Translations under genes and position numbers: made by a program
Notes under the pieces: model-generated
What the model was told of the DNA's origin: nothing
Seen by the model: the letters and a program-made list of their open reading frames with translations, nothing else
The model's database searches: none
Assembly (NCBI RefSeq): GCF_900184935.1
Contig: NZ_FXYE01000002.1
Span: 248,001-312,000, forward strand
Length of the DNA stretch: 64,000 nucleotides
Reading direction: 5' to 3'
DNA from: Actibacterium lipolyticum
GTDB lineage: Bacteria > Pseudomonadota > Alphaproteobacteria > Rhodobacterales > Rhodobacteraceae
In this document: piece by piece, positions 54,181 through 64,000 of the stretch
Layout of the letters: each line of letters begins with the position of its first letter
Numbering within the stretch: the stretch's first letter is position 1

Positions 54181-54257
54181 GGCTCCTCCTCGCGCGCCGC
54201 GCCCTTCCCATTTCTTGAGCGTCTCAGAAAAGATTCGCTAACGCAAGCACTTGAAGA

Positions 54258-55526
54258 TTATGCCGCATCTTCTGTGGCGGCTTCGTCTTCCTCCAATGTT
54301 TCGATGAACACCTCTTGCGCCACCTCGACCGCCACGGGCGTGGCCGACGGCAAGATGGGCGCATAAGACCCAGTGTCGCTGATCGCGGGTGCCGGGCGTT
54401 GTGTCATTCGGAAGGCAGCATAGGCCGACAAGGCCCCCATCAAGACAGCAAGGTAAAGGAAGAATCCGCCGGGGCCGATCTGCCCCATAATCCACCCCGT
54501 AATCAGCGGGCCAGAGATTGCACCGACACCGTTCAGAAAGATCAGCCCACCGGATGCGGCGGCCATGTCCTCATGCTCTAGGAAGTCGTTAGTGTAAGCG
54601 ATCAACAGTGCATAAAGCGGGTTAGACGTGCCGCCGATGATAAAGGCCGACACAAGAAGAATAAGGAAGTTCCCCTGCATCGCCAGCGCCAGCAAAGATC
54701 CGAAAAGCCCGACAACGGCCGCGCCCAAGATCAATTGCCGCCGGTCAATCCGGTCCGACGCCCAGCCGATCGGATATTGCAGCAACAGCCCGCCAATATA
54801 GATCGCTGCGATAAAGGAAGAGATCTTGCCAACGCTCAACCCGGCCTCGGTTCCATAAACCGCCGCCATGCCAAACATCGCGGAATACACCCCACCCAAC
54901 ATAAAGGAACCAACGCAGCCCAAGGGGGACACACGGTAAAGTTCTTTGATGCTCATCGGTTTGGTGGTGTCAAAGGCTGGCGTGGGAGAGACCGACAACA
55001 AGATCGGCGCGAAAGAGATCGAAACCAGCACCGATGGGATGATGAACAGGATGAACCCGCCCGGATCGCCAAAGTTCAACAAACCCTGCGCCGCGACGAT
55101 GCCCGCCATCTGAACAATCATATAAAGCGACAGCGCCTGCCCCCGCGTTTCGTTTGAGGCAGAGTTGTTCAGCCAGCTTTCCGCCGTCACATACACGCCG
55201 GAAAAACAGAACCCGATGATCACGCGCAAAATGGTCCAGGCCCAAGGCTCTGTAATTGCGGGGTAAAGGATAAGGGTCGCAGAAATGAACGACCCAAGCG
55301 CGGCAAAAACCCGAACGTGGCCAACACGGCGGATCATTTCCGGGGCCATGCGCGACCCGCCCAAGAAACCAAGGAAATAGGCCGACATGATCAGCGACAT
55401 TTCAAAGGTCGAAAACTGTTCGATCCCACCGCGCACGCCAAGTAACGTGCCCTGCAGGCCGTTACCGACCATCAACAGAAGCATCCCCAGAAGGAGGGCC
55501 CAGGAACTTGCTAACACCTTAATCAC
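54258..55526 (-). CDS. MFS transporter (YcaD-like)
   Basis: A 422-residue transporter with twelve helices, starting VIKVLASSWALLLGMLLLMV. The central loop is short and the C-terminus is acidic and long (residues about 385-422, rich in Glu and Ala). I choose GTG 55526 over a longer start, because GAGGT precedes it and the extension (an Arg-rich stretch) is unlike family N-termini. Substrate unknown. The downstream gap of 77 bases leads to DUF924. Confidence 0.82.
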   Translation of the reverse strand: MIKVLASSWALLLGMLLLMVGNGLQGTLLGVRGGIEQFSTFEMSLIMSAYFLGFLGGSRMAPEMIRRVGHVRVFAALGSFISATLILYPAITEPWAWTILRVIIGFCFSGVYVTAESWLNNSASNETRGQALSLYMIVQMAGIVAAQGLLNFGDPGGFILFIIPSVLVSISFAPILLSVSPTPAFDTTKPMSIKELYRVSPLGCVGSFMLGGVYSAMFGMAAVYGTEAGLSVGKISSFIAAIYIGGLLLQYPIGWASDRIDRRQLILGAAVVGLFGSLLALAMQGNFLILLVSAFIIGGTSNPLYALLIAYTNDFLEHEDMAAASGGLIFLNGVGAISGPLITGWIMGQIGPGGFFLYLAVLMGALSAYAAFRMTQRPAPAISDTGSYAPILPSATPVAVEVAQEVFIETLEEDEAATEDAA

Positions 55527-55617
55527 GTCATACCTCGAATCGTATCGCCCGCCCTGCCTACGCGTGCGGTCCTTCCTGTGAATGTGCACCCGCGACACTA
55601 CATGTCGCGTTTGGCAA

Positions 55618-56667
55618 TCACGGGATCAGAAGCGATGAATCCCCATAGGAAAAGAAGCGGTATTTCTGAGTGACCGCATGGTCGTAAACAGTACGCATCC
55701 GGTCTTGCCCCATCAGGGCCGACACCAACATCAAAAGAGTGGATTTAGGAAGGTGGAAATTGGTCATCAACGCATCGGTCACTTTGAAACGGTAACCGGG
55801 GCGGATGAAAATATCCGTCTCACCTTGCCACGGAACCATGGTGCCGTCGTCCTGCGCGGCGCTTTCGATCAGGCGCAGCGCGGTGGTGCCAACGGGAATG
55901 ATCCGGCCGCCCTCAGCGCGGGTCTGGTTCATCTCATCCGCGGCTTTTTGGGTCACCTGCCCCCATTCGGCATGCATCTTGTGGGTTTCGACATCTTCCA
56001 CCTTCACCGGCAAAAATGTACCCGCCCCCACGTGCAACGTTACCTCGCTGAATTGTACGCCCTTGGCGCGCAATTCGTCCAACAGTGCGTCATCGAAATG
56101 GAGCGAGGCCGTAGGGGCCGCCACAGCGCCGGAATGGCGCGCAAACACTGTTTGGTAATCTTCTTTATCCTGTGCATCCGCCGGGCGTTTGGCAGCGATA
56201 TAGGGCGGCAACGGCATCGCGCCCGCATCCGCCAACGCGGCATCGAAATCGTCGCCCGTTAGGTTGAACGACAGCGTGACGTCGCCATCACCTTTGGCCG
56301 CCACACGCGCAGACAGCGCGTCAGAGAACACGACCTCTTCGCCTTCTTTCAGTTTACGCAGCGGCTTGGCCAAGGCCACCCAACCTCCATCGGGTTGCGG
56401 CTCCAACAGGGTGATTTCGACCTTCGCCTCGACCAACCCTTCGGGGGTTTGCCGCTGACGGCGCCCAAACAGGCGCGCGGGAATAACCTTTGTGTTGTTC
56501 AGAACCAGCCGGTCCCCTGCTTGCAACAACCCCGGAAGGTCATGCACGTGCAGATCGCTGATCTGGTCACCCTTCGCCAACAACAGGCGCGCAGAGGTTC
56601 GCGGGCGCGCCGGCCGGGTCGCGATCAGCTCTTCCGGCAGATCGAAGTCGAAATCAGAAAGCTTCAA
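55618..56667 (-). CDS. queA: S-adenosylmethionine:tRNA ribosyltransferase-isomerase
   Basis: A 349-residue enzyme that transfers and isomerises the ribosyl part of AdoMet onto 7-aminomethyl-7-deazaguanine in tRNA (queuosine synthesis). It begins [15 protein letters not shown] and continues [40 protein letters not shown] and [19 protein letters not shown]. The start is TTG, overlapping the AsmA-like stop as TTGA; the conserved N-terminus leaves no other choice. GGAGAT precedes it. Confidence 0.93.
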   Translation of the reverse strand: MKLSDFDFDLPEELIATRPARPRTSARLLLAKGDQISDLHVHDLPGLLQAGDRLVLNNTKVIPARLFGRRQRQTPEGLVEAKVEITLLEPQPDGGWVALAKPLRKLKEGEEVVFSDALSARVAAKGDGDVTLSFNLTGDDFDAALADAGAMPLPPYIAAKRPADAQDKEDYQTVFARHSGAVAAPTASLHFDDALLDELRAKGVQFSEVTLHVGAGTFLPVKVEDVETHKMHAEWGQVTQKAADEMNQTRAEGGRIIPVGTTALRLIESAAQDDGTMVPWQGETDIFIRPGYRFKVTDALMTNFHLPKSTLLMLVSALMGQDRMRTVYDHAVTQKYRFFSYGDSSLLIP

Positions 56668-59600
56668 TTCGCAATCTCCGGCACTGGTCGGCGGAAAATT
56701 TCGCGGAACATTCCCGGCGTCAGAATTGACAGCGGGTTCACACTGACCGACGGGTTTTTCGCATTGCCCGTTAGGCGATAGTTAAAGCCAAACAGCCCCT
56801 CGCCCTTGCGGGTCAAGACGCTGCCGATGCCGTTCAAAATATAGATCGGCGAGATTACGCCCTGCATGTCCATCCGGTTCGCCTTTAGGTCAAAAAGTCC
56901 CGCCATGGAGATTCCAAGCGACGGCCCCACAGCACTGCCTGACTTGACCTGCAGCGCGGTGGGGGTCAAGCGGAAGTCGGCGGAAACGTCGTTGAAAACC
57001 AACCCGTCGCCATCCAGCATTTCCAAAATCCCGACGACCGAAATCGCGCTAAGCAACTCTGCCAGCGCAGGGGCACCTTTTACCCGCGTGCGGCTAATCT
57101 TTAGCTTGCCATTATATTCCCCCGCACGCCCACGTGGCGTCAGAGATAAATCAAGCGTGCCGCCACGGGATTTTTCAAAGATTCCTGCGCCTTTCAACAC
57201 GCCGCCCGCATCGTCAGATTGCACGCGGATCGCCGTGCCATTCTTGCTGGGCGTAAGCGTGGCTGTGATCGGGGCACCGCGCACGACGCGCCCGCGCAAG
57301 CCTCCGTTCAACCCACCGGCAGAGGAAAGCGACCCGCGGACATCGGCCAGTGTGATGCCATCGGAAATGACCAACCGATCCAACGCAATATCAATCGGGC
57401 CACCCTGCCCTGAACGCCCGCCGCCACTGCGGCCACCGCCAAACGGGCTGTCGCGCAAAACGAACCGCCCGCCACGCAGAACGACAGCAGGCGCGCGATT
57501 TGCCCCGCGCCCCTTCAGCGTCACGGGCGCATCCAACCAGCGCCCGATCTGAACCCGCGAAAAAGCGGCCTCTTGCAGCCCACCGTTTTTCGCGACCGAA
57601 ATCTTTCCATCAGCTGTCAGACCTGCGGCCTTAATCGACAAGCTTTCGATATTGGGCGGCGATCCCAGCGTGCCCGCAACCTTCAGCGTTCCCTTGGTAT
57701 TTTTCGACTTTGTCCAACCAAGGCTGGGCAGTTTCAGGCCAAGCTGGTTCATGTCCGAGTTCAGCGTAAACCGGGTCGGTTGACCTTTGTTAAGGCGTAA
57801 ATCAATCGCCCCCAAGCCACGCCCAGTGACCGAGCCTTTTGGAAGGCCGATGTTAAACTTCTCAACAAAATTCTGCGAAAGCTCGACCGTTCCTTCAACC
57901 CGGCTGCGGCCTTTGTTTTTGGGGCCCAGAACCTGCGTCCAGACGCCGTTGACCGGCACGCCGTCAAGGGTCGCCTGCCCACTTATTGAAATCTGCTCTT
58001 TGTCGGCACTGATCGAAAGCTGTTGCGCCGCCAGACTTCGGTTTTTGACAAGGACATCCGACCGAACATTCCGCAACACGCCCTTTGCGGCATATTCAAT
58101 TTTCTCGGGTGTGTTCCCTTTTGCCAACGGCAACGCAATCTTGGCTTCAACGCTGGCGCGGCCATCGGCAAGGTTTACGGGCTGCCCGGCACGCGCCATC
58201 AACCCAAGCGGGGGTTGATCAAGCAGTGACAAGACAGCCTCGACCGAACTTTCGGTTTTAAGGGTGACCTCTCCGCGTGCGGGTTTCTGTTTGGTGTTGG
58301 GGATGTGAAAGACAGTGCCCGCCACATCAACCAACCCACCTTGTGGCGCGGTTATCGTGCCACTGCCCAGCACCATGGTGAACGTTTGATCGGTGATCGT
58401 GATGTACCCATACCCGTTATCGACGGGCGGCATCGTGCGCATGAATTGCACATTTGCATCGCGAAATTCATGCGTTAGCGAAATGACCGGCGGATTGTCC
58501 GGCGCAAGACGAAGCGCGGCGTTCACCTCGAAGAATTCGCCCGACAGGATGTTGTTGGTGACCCACTTGCGCGTCCCCGGAGCCAGATCAATCGGCCACA
58601 ACGCCAACAGCCTACCTTCGCTGATTCGATCAAGGTTAAGGTCAAGGTCGACCTTCCATCCATCTTCGCGCGCGCGCACGCTGCCCTTACCCCGATAGGT
58701 GGCCCCTGTGCTGTCGCCCAGCATCACCTGCCCGATCGTCACCGTGAAGGGATCCAGCGCCAGCTTTAGGTCAAGCGCGCCTTCACCGAATGTTGCCGGT
58801 GCTTCGAAAATACCGCCGGGGTTCAGCGACACTTCGCGAAGGCGCATTTGCGTGATCAAACTGGTTGGCCAACCACTTACCTTGTCCCGCAAATAAGCGT
58901 GACCTTCGGCGCGCAGACGAACAGCCGACGTATCAAGCGCGATCTCAGCAAGGTCGATACGATCATTCCCCGGATCAAACGAGAAATACGCCTTACCCCT
59001 GTCAAAACGTATCGGCGCGGCCTCTTCCACCGGGCGCAACGCACCTGATCCAATTTCAAGCGCGGCGTTCAACGGGGCAAGCCCACCTTCCGGCCCAACC
59101 CCCGTGCGCAGCGCACCCGAAATTGGCGCATCGATCACCGTCAAGAACGCCAGCGCAGGGGATTGCGCCGCGATATCGGCAGCCGCCACATCGCTGAAAT
59201 TCGCTGACATCCGCGCCTCGGGCGAACCTTTGACGGTTTCAAAGTTCACCGCCACTTCGGACGGCACACCAAGGTCATTTACCAACGAAAAGAATACCCG
59301 TGCAGAGACATCTTGCGGAGTCTGTTCAAGCGCCAGAAGCCCATTATCAACCTGCCAACTGCGCCCTGCCCGCGCATCAACATAGGTCAGCTGCAAGGAC
59401 TCGACCGTGACATCTTCGATGGATGCCAATGCCGGAAGGGCAAGCGCCTGATCAATCTGGTCAAGAACCTGCAACAGCCCAACTTCGCCGACCAGCGGCG
59501 CCGACGTGTCCCCCAGCGCAAGATCAAACTGTCCATCAACCCTGCGGCGCAGCGTCAGCTCGGCACCGGTAAGGGCGACACGCCGCACAACCAGTTTGCG

Positions 59601-59942
59601 TTCCAACAGCGGGCGCGCGGCAATAACCGCCTGCAAATCCGGCAACCGCGCCAAGGATTGCCCCTTCGCATCGGCAACAACCACATTGTTCAAATGAACC
59701 TGCGGGGCGTGTTCGCGCGAAAAGACAACGCTGGCACCGCCCAGTTCCAACTGCATCGGGTACAAGGCTTGGTTCAAACGCTCTTCTATATGCGCCGTCA
59801 TCCATTCGGGCGTGGTAACCACCCGGCCTGTCAGGGAAAGAACGCCCACAAGAAAGACCCCGACCAGCAAGGTCAGGCTTAGCAAAAGCCAAAGTCCAAA
59901 GCGCCGCCCTTGGCGCGGTTGTGGTGGTGTAAGGTTGCTCAT
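56664..59942 (-). CDS. Giant AsmA-like protein (YhdP/DUF3971 type)
   Basis: A 1092-residue protein. One N-terminal membrane helix ([20 protein letters not shown]) anchors a long, repetitive beta-rich periplasmic body, with a Gly-rich insertion near residue 830 ([11 protein letters not shown]) and a conserved C-terminal block from [20 protein letters not shown] to [15 protein letters not shown]. AsmA-like proteins form beta-groove bridges that carry phospholipid to the outer membrane. The gene diverges from bcp and reads into queA with a four-base overlap. Confidence 0.85.
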   Translation of the reverse strand: MSNLTPPQPRQGRRFGLWLLLSLTLLVGVFLVGVLSLTGRVVTTPEWMTAHIEERLNQALYPMQLELGGASVVFSREHAPQVHLNNVVVADAKGQSLARLPDLQAVIAARPLLERKLVVRRVALTGAELTLRRRVDGQFDLALGDTSAPLVGEVGLLQVLDQIDQALALPALASIEDVTVESLQLTYVDARAGRSWQVDNGLLALEQTPQDVSARVFFSLVNDLGVPSEVAVNFETVKGSPEARMSANFSDVAAADIAAQSPALAFLTVIDAPISGALRTGVGPEGGLAPLNAALEIGSGALRPVEEAAPIRFDRGKAYFSFDPGNDRIDLAEIALDTSAVRLRAEGHAYLRDKVSGWPTSLITQMRLREVSLNPGGIFEAPATFGEGALDLKLALDPFTVTIGQVMLGDSTGATYRGKGSVRAREDGWKVDLDLNLDRISEGRLLALWPIDLAPGTRKWVTNNILSGEFFEVNAALRLAPDNPPVISLTHEFRDANVQFMRTMPPVDNGYGYITITDQTFTMVLGSGTITAPQGGLVDVAGTVFHIPNTKQKPARGEVTLKTESSVEAVLSLLDQPPLGLMARAGQPVNLADGRASVEAKIALPLAKGNTPEKIEYAAKGVLRNVRSDVLVKNRSLAAQQLSISADKEQISISGQATLDGVPVNGVWTQVLGPKNKGRSRVEGTVELSQNFVEKFNIGLPKGSVTGRGLGAIDLRLNKGQPTRFTLNSDMNQLGLKLPSLGWTKSKNTKGTLKVAGTLGSPPNIESLSIKAAGLTADGKISVAKNGGLQEAAFSRVQIGRWLDAPVTLKGRGANRAPAVVLRGGRFVLRDSPFGGGRSGGGRSGQGGPIDIALDRLVISDGITLADVRGSLSSAGGLNGGLRGRVVRGAPITATLTPSKNGTAIRVQSDDAGGVLKGAGIFEKSRGGTLDLSLTPRGRAGEYNGKLKISRTRVKGAPALAELLSAISVVGILEMLDGDGLVFNDVSADFRLTPTALQVKSGSAVGPSLGISMAGLFDLKANRMDMQGVISPIYILNGIGSVLTRKGEGLFGFNYRLTGNAKNPSVSVNPLSILTPGMFREIFRRPVPEIAN

Positions 59943-59990
59943 CCTGCGACTTTGTGGCGTTTATTTGCCTCTTGGTTATACCGCTTTATC

Positions 59991-60017
59991 TTGGCCTCTT
60001 GCGCCCTAAACTATAAG
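59991..60017 (+). promoter_or_regulatory. Possible bcp promoter
   Basis: TATAAG (60012-60017) is a good -10 box about 34 bases before the bcp start. The best -35 candidates (TTGGCC at 59991, spacing 15) are weak, so only the -10 is well supported. Confidence 0.35.
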
Positions 60018-60050
60018 AGGCGTTTTGCAAACTTGCGAGGATTTGAACAG

Positions 60051-60512
60051 ATGACCGAACAAGGCCAACCCGCCCCGGACTTTACGCTGCCCCAAGATGG
60101 CGGTGACGATGTCACCCTTTCCGCCCAGAAACCAGCGCCAGTTGTCCTGTACTTCTATCCCAAAGATGACACGCCCGGCTGCACGAAAGAAGCGATCGCC
60201 TTTACCGAACAGCTTGGTGCGTTCGAAGAAGCGGGTGCCAAGGTTTTCGGTATTTCAAAAGATCCGGTTGCGAAACACGCGAAATTCCGCGCCAAGCACG
60301 AACTGGCCGTCGGCCTTTTGTCGGATGCCGAGGCTGATGTTTGTGAAACTTATGGCGTGTGGGTCGAAAAAAACATGTATGGCAAGAAATACATGGGCAT
60401 CGAACGGGCAACCTTTTTGATCGACGCGGACGGCAACATTGCCCAAATCTGGCGCAAGGTAAAAGTCCCCGGTCATGCGGACGAAGTTCTGGAAGCGGTG
60501 AAAGCCCTGTGA
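60051..60512 (+). CDS. bcp: Thioredoxin-dependent thiol peroxidase (peroxiredoxin Q/BCP)
   Basis: A 153-residue peroxiredoxin that reduces hydroperoxides. The peroxidatic Cys is in YPKDDTPGCTKEAIAF. The resolving Cys five residues later in E. coli BCP is absent, but another Cys occurs in DVCETYGVW, so this is a one-Cys or atypical variant. I start at ATG 60051 (MTEQGQPAPDFTL). Its TGA overlaps the GTG start of the DUF455 gene as GTGA. Confidence 0.92.
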   Translation: MTEQGQPAPDFTLPQDGGDDVTLSAQKPAPVVLYFYPKDDTPGCTKEAIAFTEQLGAFEEAGAKVFGISKDPVAKHAKFRAKHELAVGLLSDAEADVCETYGVWVEKNMYGKKYMGIERATFLIDADGNIAQIWRKVKVPGHADEVLEAVKAL

Positions 60513-61321
60513 GCACACTGACACTGGCACAAATGGCGGTGGAGGTTCTGACCACCGCCGATGGCCGCGAAAAGACCGCCCTATCGCACAAACACGCCGC
60601 AACCTGGTTCGCCGCGCGCAAGGCTGGCACGCCGATTGAAATCGGCACGGCCTCCCCTCCGCTGCAACCTGCGCGTCCGGAAAAGCCCGAACTATTGTCA
60701 CCGCGTGATGTTCCCCGCCGCAAACCCGGAACCCCCGAAGGGCGCATGGCGATCTTGCATGCGGTGGCGCATATCGAACTGAACGCGGTTGATCTGCACT
60801 GGGATCTGATCGCACGCTTTAGCGATGTGGCGATGCCGCTTGGGTACTTCGACGATTGGGTGAAAGCCGCCGACGAGGAGTCAAAACACTTCAACCTGAT
60901 CTGCGATTGCCTTGAACGTATGGGAAGCCACTACGGCGCGATGGCCGCGCACGCGGGCATGTGGCGCGCAGCGGAAGACACCGCAACGGATCATATGGGC
61001 CGATTGGCCGTCGTGCCCATGGTGCTAGAAGCCCGCGGGCTGGATGTGACGCCGGGGATGATCGAAATCTTCAAAAAGGCCAAAGACAACCAATCTGTCG
61101 AGGCACTGAACGTTATCTACGGCGAAGAGGTCGGGCATGTCGCCTATGGCTCCAAATGGTTCCACTTCTTGTGCGGACGTCACGAACAAGACCCCAAAGA
61201 GGTCTTTCATGCCCTCGTGCGGAAATATTTCCACAGCACGCTGAAGCCTCCGTTCAATGAAGAAAAGCGCGCCGAAGCAGGTATTCCGCCTGATTTTTAT
61301 TGGCCTTTGACAGAATCATAA
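60509..61321 (+). CDS. DUF455 family protein (ferritin-like fold)
   Basis: A 270-residue protein with a GTG start overlapping the bcp stop. The His and Glu residues of a di-iron helical fold appear in ILHAVAHIELNAVDLHWDL, DDWVKAADEESKHFNLI and YGEEVGHVAYGSKWFHFL: E, ExxH and ExxxH patterns. DUF455 is distantly similar to MiaE-type hydroxylases. Function not established; overlap with the peroxidase suggests a role in oxidative defence or metal chemistry. Confidence 0.85.
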   Translation: MSTLTLAQMAVEVLTTADGREKTALSHKHAATWFAARKAGTPIEIGTASPPLQPARPEKPELLSPRDVPRRKPGTPEGRMAILHAVAHIELNAVDLHWDLIARFSDVAMPLGYFDDWVKAADEESKHFNLICDCLERMGSHYGAMAAHAGMWRAAEDTATDHMGRLAVVPMVLEARGLDVTPGMIEIFKKAKDNQSVEALNVIYGEEVGHVAYGSKWFHFLCGRHEQDPKEVFHALVRKYFHSTLKPPFNEEKRAEAGIPPDFYWPLTES

Positions 61322-61342
61322 CCCAAGGGCCGCGGGCTTATA

Positions 61343-61399
61343 GGCAAGATCTTGCCAGTTTCAACCTTTGAAACAGGCGGCAAAGCGATAGAATCGCTT
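61343..61399. repeat. Cluster of three short inverted repeats upstream of the M23 peptidase
   Basis: GGCAAGATCTTGCC (61343-61356) is a 14-base perfect palindrome; GTTTCA/TGAAAC (61358-61374) and AAGCGAT/ATCGCTT (61383-61399, three-base spacer) follow at once. The 210-base gap holds nothing else recognisable. They could fold into a multi-hairpin leader or bind regulators. Confidence 0.5.
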
Positions 61400-61531
61400 A
61401 AAAATCTTGCGCTGTGGCCAATTGGTGTCTTATTCATCGATGGACGCTGGTCTTTGGGGAAAGCCGCGTCACTGATCGGCTGGGGATGAGGCAACAGGGC
61501 AAGCGGTTTGAAGTCATCAATATCAAAGAGA

Positions 61532-62830
61532 ATGAGCACGGCGCTGGAGCGTCTATTGCCGGAACAACGGCTTTTTCTTCGGTCTGACACCGAAACACGT
61601 TTCATCAGGTTAAGTCCCGGCACGCAGCTTCTGGCAATTGCCGGCAGCACCGCGATTGTCGGCTGGTCCATCGTGGCAAGCGCGATCTTAATCATGGACA
61701 CGATCGGCGCGGGCAACCTGCGCGATCAGGCCAAACGTGAACAAGCGATCTATGAAGAGCGGCTAAACGACGTCGCCAAAGAACGCGATCTGCGCATCGA
61801 AGAAGCCCAGAACGCGCAAAATCGGTTTAACTTGGCGCTTTCCGAAGTTTCCAAGATGCAATCGGCGCTTCTTGAATCCGAAGACAACCGCAAAGAGTTG
61901 GAAACCGGGATCGAAGTGATCCAATCGACGCTTCGCCGCACCATGGCCGAACGTGACGAAGCCCTTGGAAAAGCCCAAGAGCTTTCGGTTGCACTTGCTG
62001 ACAGCACCGGTTCGTCGAAAACCGAAGCTGGCCGTGTCGAAGATATGCAAGACACGCTGGCATTCATGGCGGCAGCACTTAACCTGACAGCCACCGAACG
62101 CGACCTTGTTGCCGCCGACGCCGCAGCAGCGTTCGACATGGCTGACGCCTTGGATTTCGAACGCAAGCTGTCTCAGGATCGCAACGACCGTATCTTTGGT
62201 CAGTTGGAAGAGGCGCTGACCGTTTCGGTTGAACCGCTGGACAAGATGTTCACCGCCGCCGGGTTGAACCCTCAGAACCTGATCAAACAAGTGCGCCGTG
62301 GGTATTCTGGTCAGGGCGGCCCCCTGACCCCGATCGCGCTTTCCTCTAAGGGAGAGCTGATTGACCCCGACAGCCTGCGTGCGAACAGCATTTTGCAAGG
62401 TCTGGACGAACTGAACCTCTACCGCATCGCGGTAGAAAAGACGCCTTTCGCGTTGCCGGTAAAATCGACCTTCCGCTTCACCAGTGGCTTTGGCCCACGT
62501 TGGGGCCGGATGCACAACGGCACCGATTTCGCGGCGTCCCACGGCACTCCGATCTATTCGACAGCTGACGGTGTGATCGTGCACGCCGGTTGGCAGTCCG
62601 GATATGGCCGCCTTGTTAAGATCAAACACGAGTTTGGAATCGAAACCCGCTATGCCCACATGTCGAAAATTCGCGTGAAGGTTGGGCAAAGGGTCTCGCG
62701 CGGGGACCGAATTGGTGATATGGGGAACTCTGGCCGTTCAACCGGCACGCACCTTCACTACGAAGTGCGCGTACAGGGTAAACCCGTCAACCCGATGGTA
62801 TATATCAAGGCAGCGAAAGATGTTTTCTAA
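61532..62830 (+). CDS. M23 family metallopeptidase with coiled-coil domain
   Basis: A 432-residue murein endopeptidase. One transmembrane helix near residues 35-60 (LLAIAGSTAIVGWSIVASAI) precedes a long coiled coil (about 65-215, RIEEAQNAQNRFNLALSEVS). The C-terminal LytM/M23 domain has the zinc ligands in RMHNGTDFAASHG and THLHYEVRVQG. The fold resembles the LmdC-type hydrolase encoded with bactofilin in stalked or budding alphaproteobacteria. ATG 61532 gives MSTALERLLPEQ; AAAGAGA precedes it. Confidence 0.9.
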   Translation: MSTALERLLPEQRLFLRSDTETRFIRLSPGTQLLAIAGSTAIVGWSIVASAILIMDTIGAGNLRDQAKREQAIYEERLNDVAKERDLRIEEAQNAQNRFNLALSEVSKMQSALLESEDNRKELETGIEVIQSTLRRTMAERDEALGKAQELSVALADSTGSSKTEAGRVEDMQDTLAFMAAALNLTATERDLVAADAAAAFDMADALDFERKLSQDRNDRIFGQLEEALTVSVEPLDKMFTAAGLNPQNLIKQVRRGYSGQGGPLTPIALSSKGELIDPDSLRANSILQGLDELNLYRIAVEKTPFALPVKSTFRFTSGFGPRWGRMHNGTDFAASHGTPIYSTADGVIVHAGWQSGYGRLVKIKHEFGIETRYAHMSKIRVKVGQRVSRGDRIGDMGNSGRSTGTHLHYEVRVQGKPVNPMVYIKAAKDVF

Positions 62831-63338
62831 AAGTAGGATCAACGAACCCGGCCCCAAAGCTGGCGAAGCGGAGAAACCAACCATGCCCGAAGCAAAGAAA
62901 GCTCCGGCGTCATCGGGTGATAAACCAGCGACTGCGCCAAAGCCAAAGCCACCTGCGTCGGTCCTCTCTTCCGACCTGACCGTGACTGGCAATCTGCGCA
63001 CGACTGGTGACATTCAAGTTGAAGGCACCGTCGAAGGCGACATTCGCGCCCACCTTCTGACCGTCGGCGAAGGCGCCACGATCAAAGGAGAGGTGGTCGC
63101 CGATGACGTCGTCGTAAACGGCCGCGTCGTTGGCCGTGTGCGCGGCCTGAAGGTCCGCCTGACATCGACCGCACGTGTCGAGGGTGACATCATCCACAAG
63201 ACGATCGCAATCGAAAGCGGCGCCCATTTCGAAGGCTCCGTTCAGCGTCAGGACGATCCGCTCAGCACTGGCGGCCCTGCACGTCCGGCAACAGGCCACA
63301 TGCCTGCGCCAAAAGCGTCGACAGAGCCTCCTGCATAG
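62820..63338 (+). CDS. Bactofilin (polymer-forming cytoskeletal protein)
   Basis: A 172-residue protein. A Pro/Lys/Ala-rich disordered N-terminus (1-45) precedes the beta-helical bactofilin domain (about 48-145: VTGNLRTTGDIQVEGTVEGD, GEGATIKGEVVADDVVVNG) and a disordered tail (RPATGHMPAPKASTEPPA). Bactofilins polymerise at the inner membrane and position M23 hydrolases. It starts 11 bases inside the M23 gene, so the two are translationally linked. The start ATG is supported by that overlap. Confidence 0.93.
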   Translation: MFSKSRINEPGPKAGEAEKPTMPEAKKAPASSGDKPATAPKPKPPASVLSSDLTVTGNLRTTGDIQVEGTVEGDIRAHLLTVGEGATIKGEVVADDVVVNGRVVGRVRGLKVRLTSTARVEGDIIHKTIAIESGAHFEGSVQRQDDPLSTGGPARPATGHMPAPKASTEPPA

Positions 63339-63360
63339 GCCACGCGACCATCGTATTTTG

Positions 63361-63389
63361 AAAGGGCACTGCATCGCGGTGCCCTTTTT
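63361..63389. terminator. Terminator between bactofilin and the DUF2189 gene
   Basis: AAAGGGCAC and GTGCCCTTT with a nine-base loop, followed by five T; A-tracts on the other side make it usable from both directions. Confidence 0.88.
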
Positions 63390-63393
63390 CATT

Positions 63394-64000
63394 TCAGCGA
63401 AGGGCTTGGCGATAAAGATGCCATGTCGCATGGCCAAGGACGGGCAAGACGACAAGCAGGCCCAAGAAGAACGGCATCATTCCCGCGAACAGCATAACCG
63501 CCACCGCCCCGCCCCATACCAACATCGTGCGGGCGTTCGATGCGACAGTTTTCACACTGATGATCATTGCGGTCACAAAATCAATTTCACGATCCAGCAA
63601 CAGTGGCAGCCCCATCACCGTGATCGAAAAGATCAACCCCGCCAGCCCTGCCCCAACAACGGTTCCCACGCCCAGCATCATCAGGCCATCAGGTGTCATG
63701 AAAACCTCGTACGAGGAAGAGATGTTGGTCATCGTCGAAAGCCCCAGAAACAGGGCGAAAATCATGTGCCCGATGAAGGACCAAAAAAGAAAAATCAAAA
63801 TGATGATCGCGCAGATGGAGGGCAATTGGCGGTTTTTCTGATGCCAGATCACTCCAAGGATCTGCCCCCAGTTCAGTGGCGTTCCATTATCCAATCGGTG
63901 GCTGACCTCGTACAAGCCAACGGCCGCGAACGGCCCCAAAAGCGGAAAGCCAAAGACAGCAATCGCCAGCCAGTAATATTGCCCCGTGGATTGGGTTAGC
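63394..64000 (-). CDS. DUF2189 family membrane protein, N-terminus cut by window edge
   Basis: About 202 residues are visible; the frame is open past base 64000 (it reads [19 protein letters not shown] upstream of the first usable TTG), so the N-terminus is outside. Four to five transmembrane helices occur, with [32 protein letters not shown] and [16 protein letters not shown], which are diagnostic of DUF2189. The family is common in Rhodobacteraceae; function unknown. It converges on bactofilin. Confidence 0.88.
   Translation of the reverse strand, partial: LTQSTGQYYWLAIAVFGFPLLGPFAAVGLYEVSHRLDNGTPLNWGQILGVIWHQKNRQLPSICAIIILIFLFWSFIGHMIFALFLGLSTMTNISSSYEVFMTPDGLMMLGVGTVVGAGLAGLIFSITVMGLPLLLDREIDFVTAMIISVKTVASNARTMLVWGGAVAVMLFAGMMPFFLGLLVVLPVLGHATWHLYRQALR

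Noticed and set aside
1-64000. tRNA genes and CRISPR arrays
   Set aside because: No cloverleaf-type TPsiC/anticodon pattern and no regularly spaced direct repeats noticed by eye in the gaps; gaps are short.

Overview
The window is ordinary chromosomal DNA, G+C-rich with strong codon bias, from an alphaproteobacterium of the Rhodobacteraceae, most likely the marine Roseobacter group. Pointers are the gene order trpG-trpD-trpC-moaC-moeA-lexA / comEC / gltX-gltA, a gene-transfer-agent type holin and muramidase inside the ccmE-ccmF cytochrome c maturation cluster, a direct-repeat GAAC-N7-GAAC SOS operator at lexA and uvrA, a VPLPA-CTERM protein, a zapA gene preceded by a coiled-coil gene (zauP-like), and an M23 peptidase-bactofilin pair. 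I see no tRNA, rRNA, CRISPR array, insertion sequence or prophage. No gene-free stretch exceeds 300 bases.

Layout. 1-1409: C-terminally cut divergent polysaccharide deacetylase. 1548-6435: tryptophan and molybdopterin genes, tightly overlapped, then lexA with its own SOS promoter. 6436-12209: comEC (minus), gltX, gltA and a CPBP-like membrane protein. 12249-20176 (minus): a long run reading from an acyltransferase through murI, argC, ccmE, a muramidase, a holin, a 45-residue membrane peptide, ccmF and ccmH to an enoyl-CoA hydratase. 20287-24753: fused indolepyruvate ferredoxin oxidoreductase and a divergent LysR regulator, with two perfect palindromes between them. 24800-24911: candidate small RNA. 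24937-26546: an ECF42-type sigma factor and DGPF protein with a matching promoter. 26761-31004: purL, bolA, a small membrane protein, grxD, then convergent zapA-zauP. 31103-35633: tkt and two GAPDH genes of different cofactor type around a 47-residue membrane peptide, with repeated GTTAGCGC operators. 35797-39718: OafA-type acyltransferase, coaD, CBS protein, LysR. 39821-47384: valine catabolism (mmsA, isobutyryl-CoA dehydrogenase, 3-hydroxyisobutyryl-CoA hydrolase, mmsB) split by a VPLPA-CTERM protein, a carboxylate-amine ligase whose start codon appears to be ATC, and an L,D-transpeptidase. 47550-59942: DUF2892 protein, uvrA, two MFS transporters, lpdA, DUF924, queA and a giant AsmA-like protein. 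60051-64000: bcp, DUF455, M23 peptidase, bactofilin and a truncated DUF2189 protein.

The most interesting element is the lysis cassette inside the ccm operon: muramidase, holin and a previously unlabelled 45-residue membrane peptide, chained by short overlaps and preceded by a 9-bp hairpin that contains the muramidase Shine-Dalgarno sequence. LexA and ComEC, both linked in Rhodobacter capsulatus to gene transfer agent production and reception, are encoded in the same window. Other points for attention are the complete ECF42 module, the candidate small RNA, the GapA/GapB pair under a shared operator motif, a terminator whose 3' arm also serves as a ribosome binding site, and the ATC start codon.
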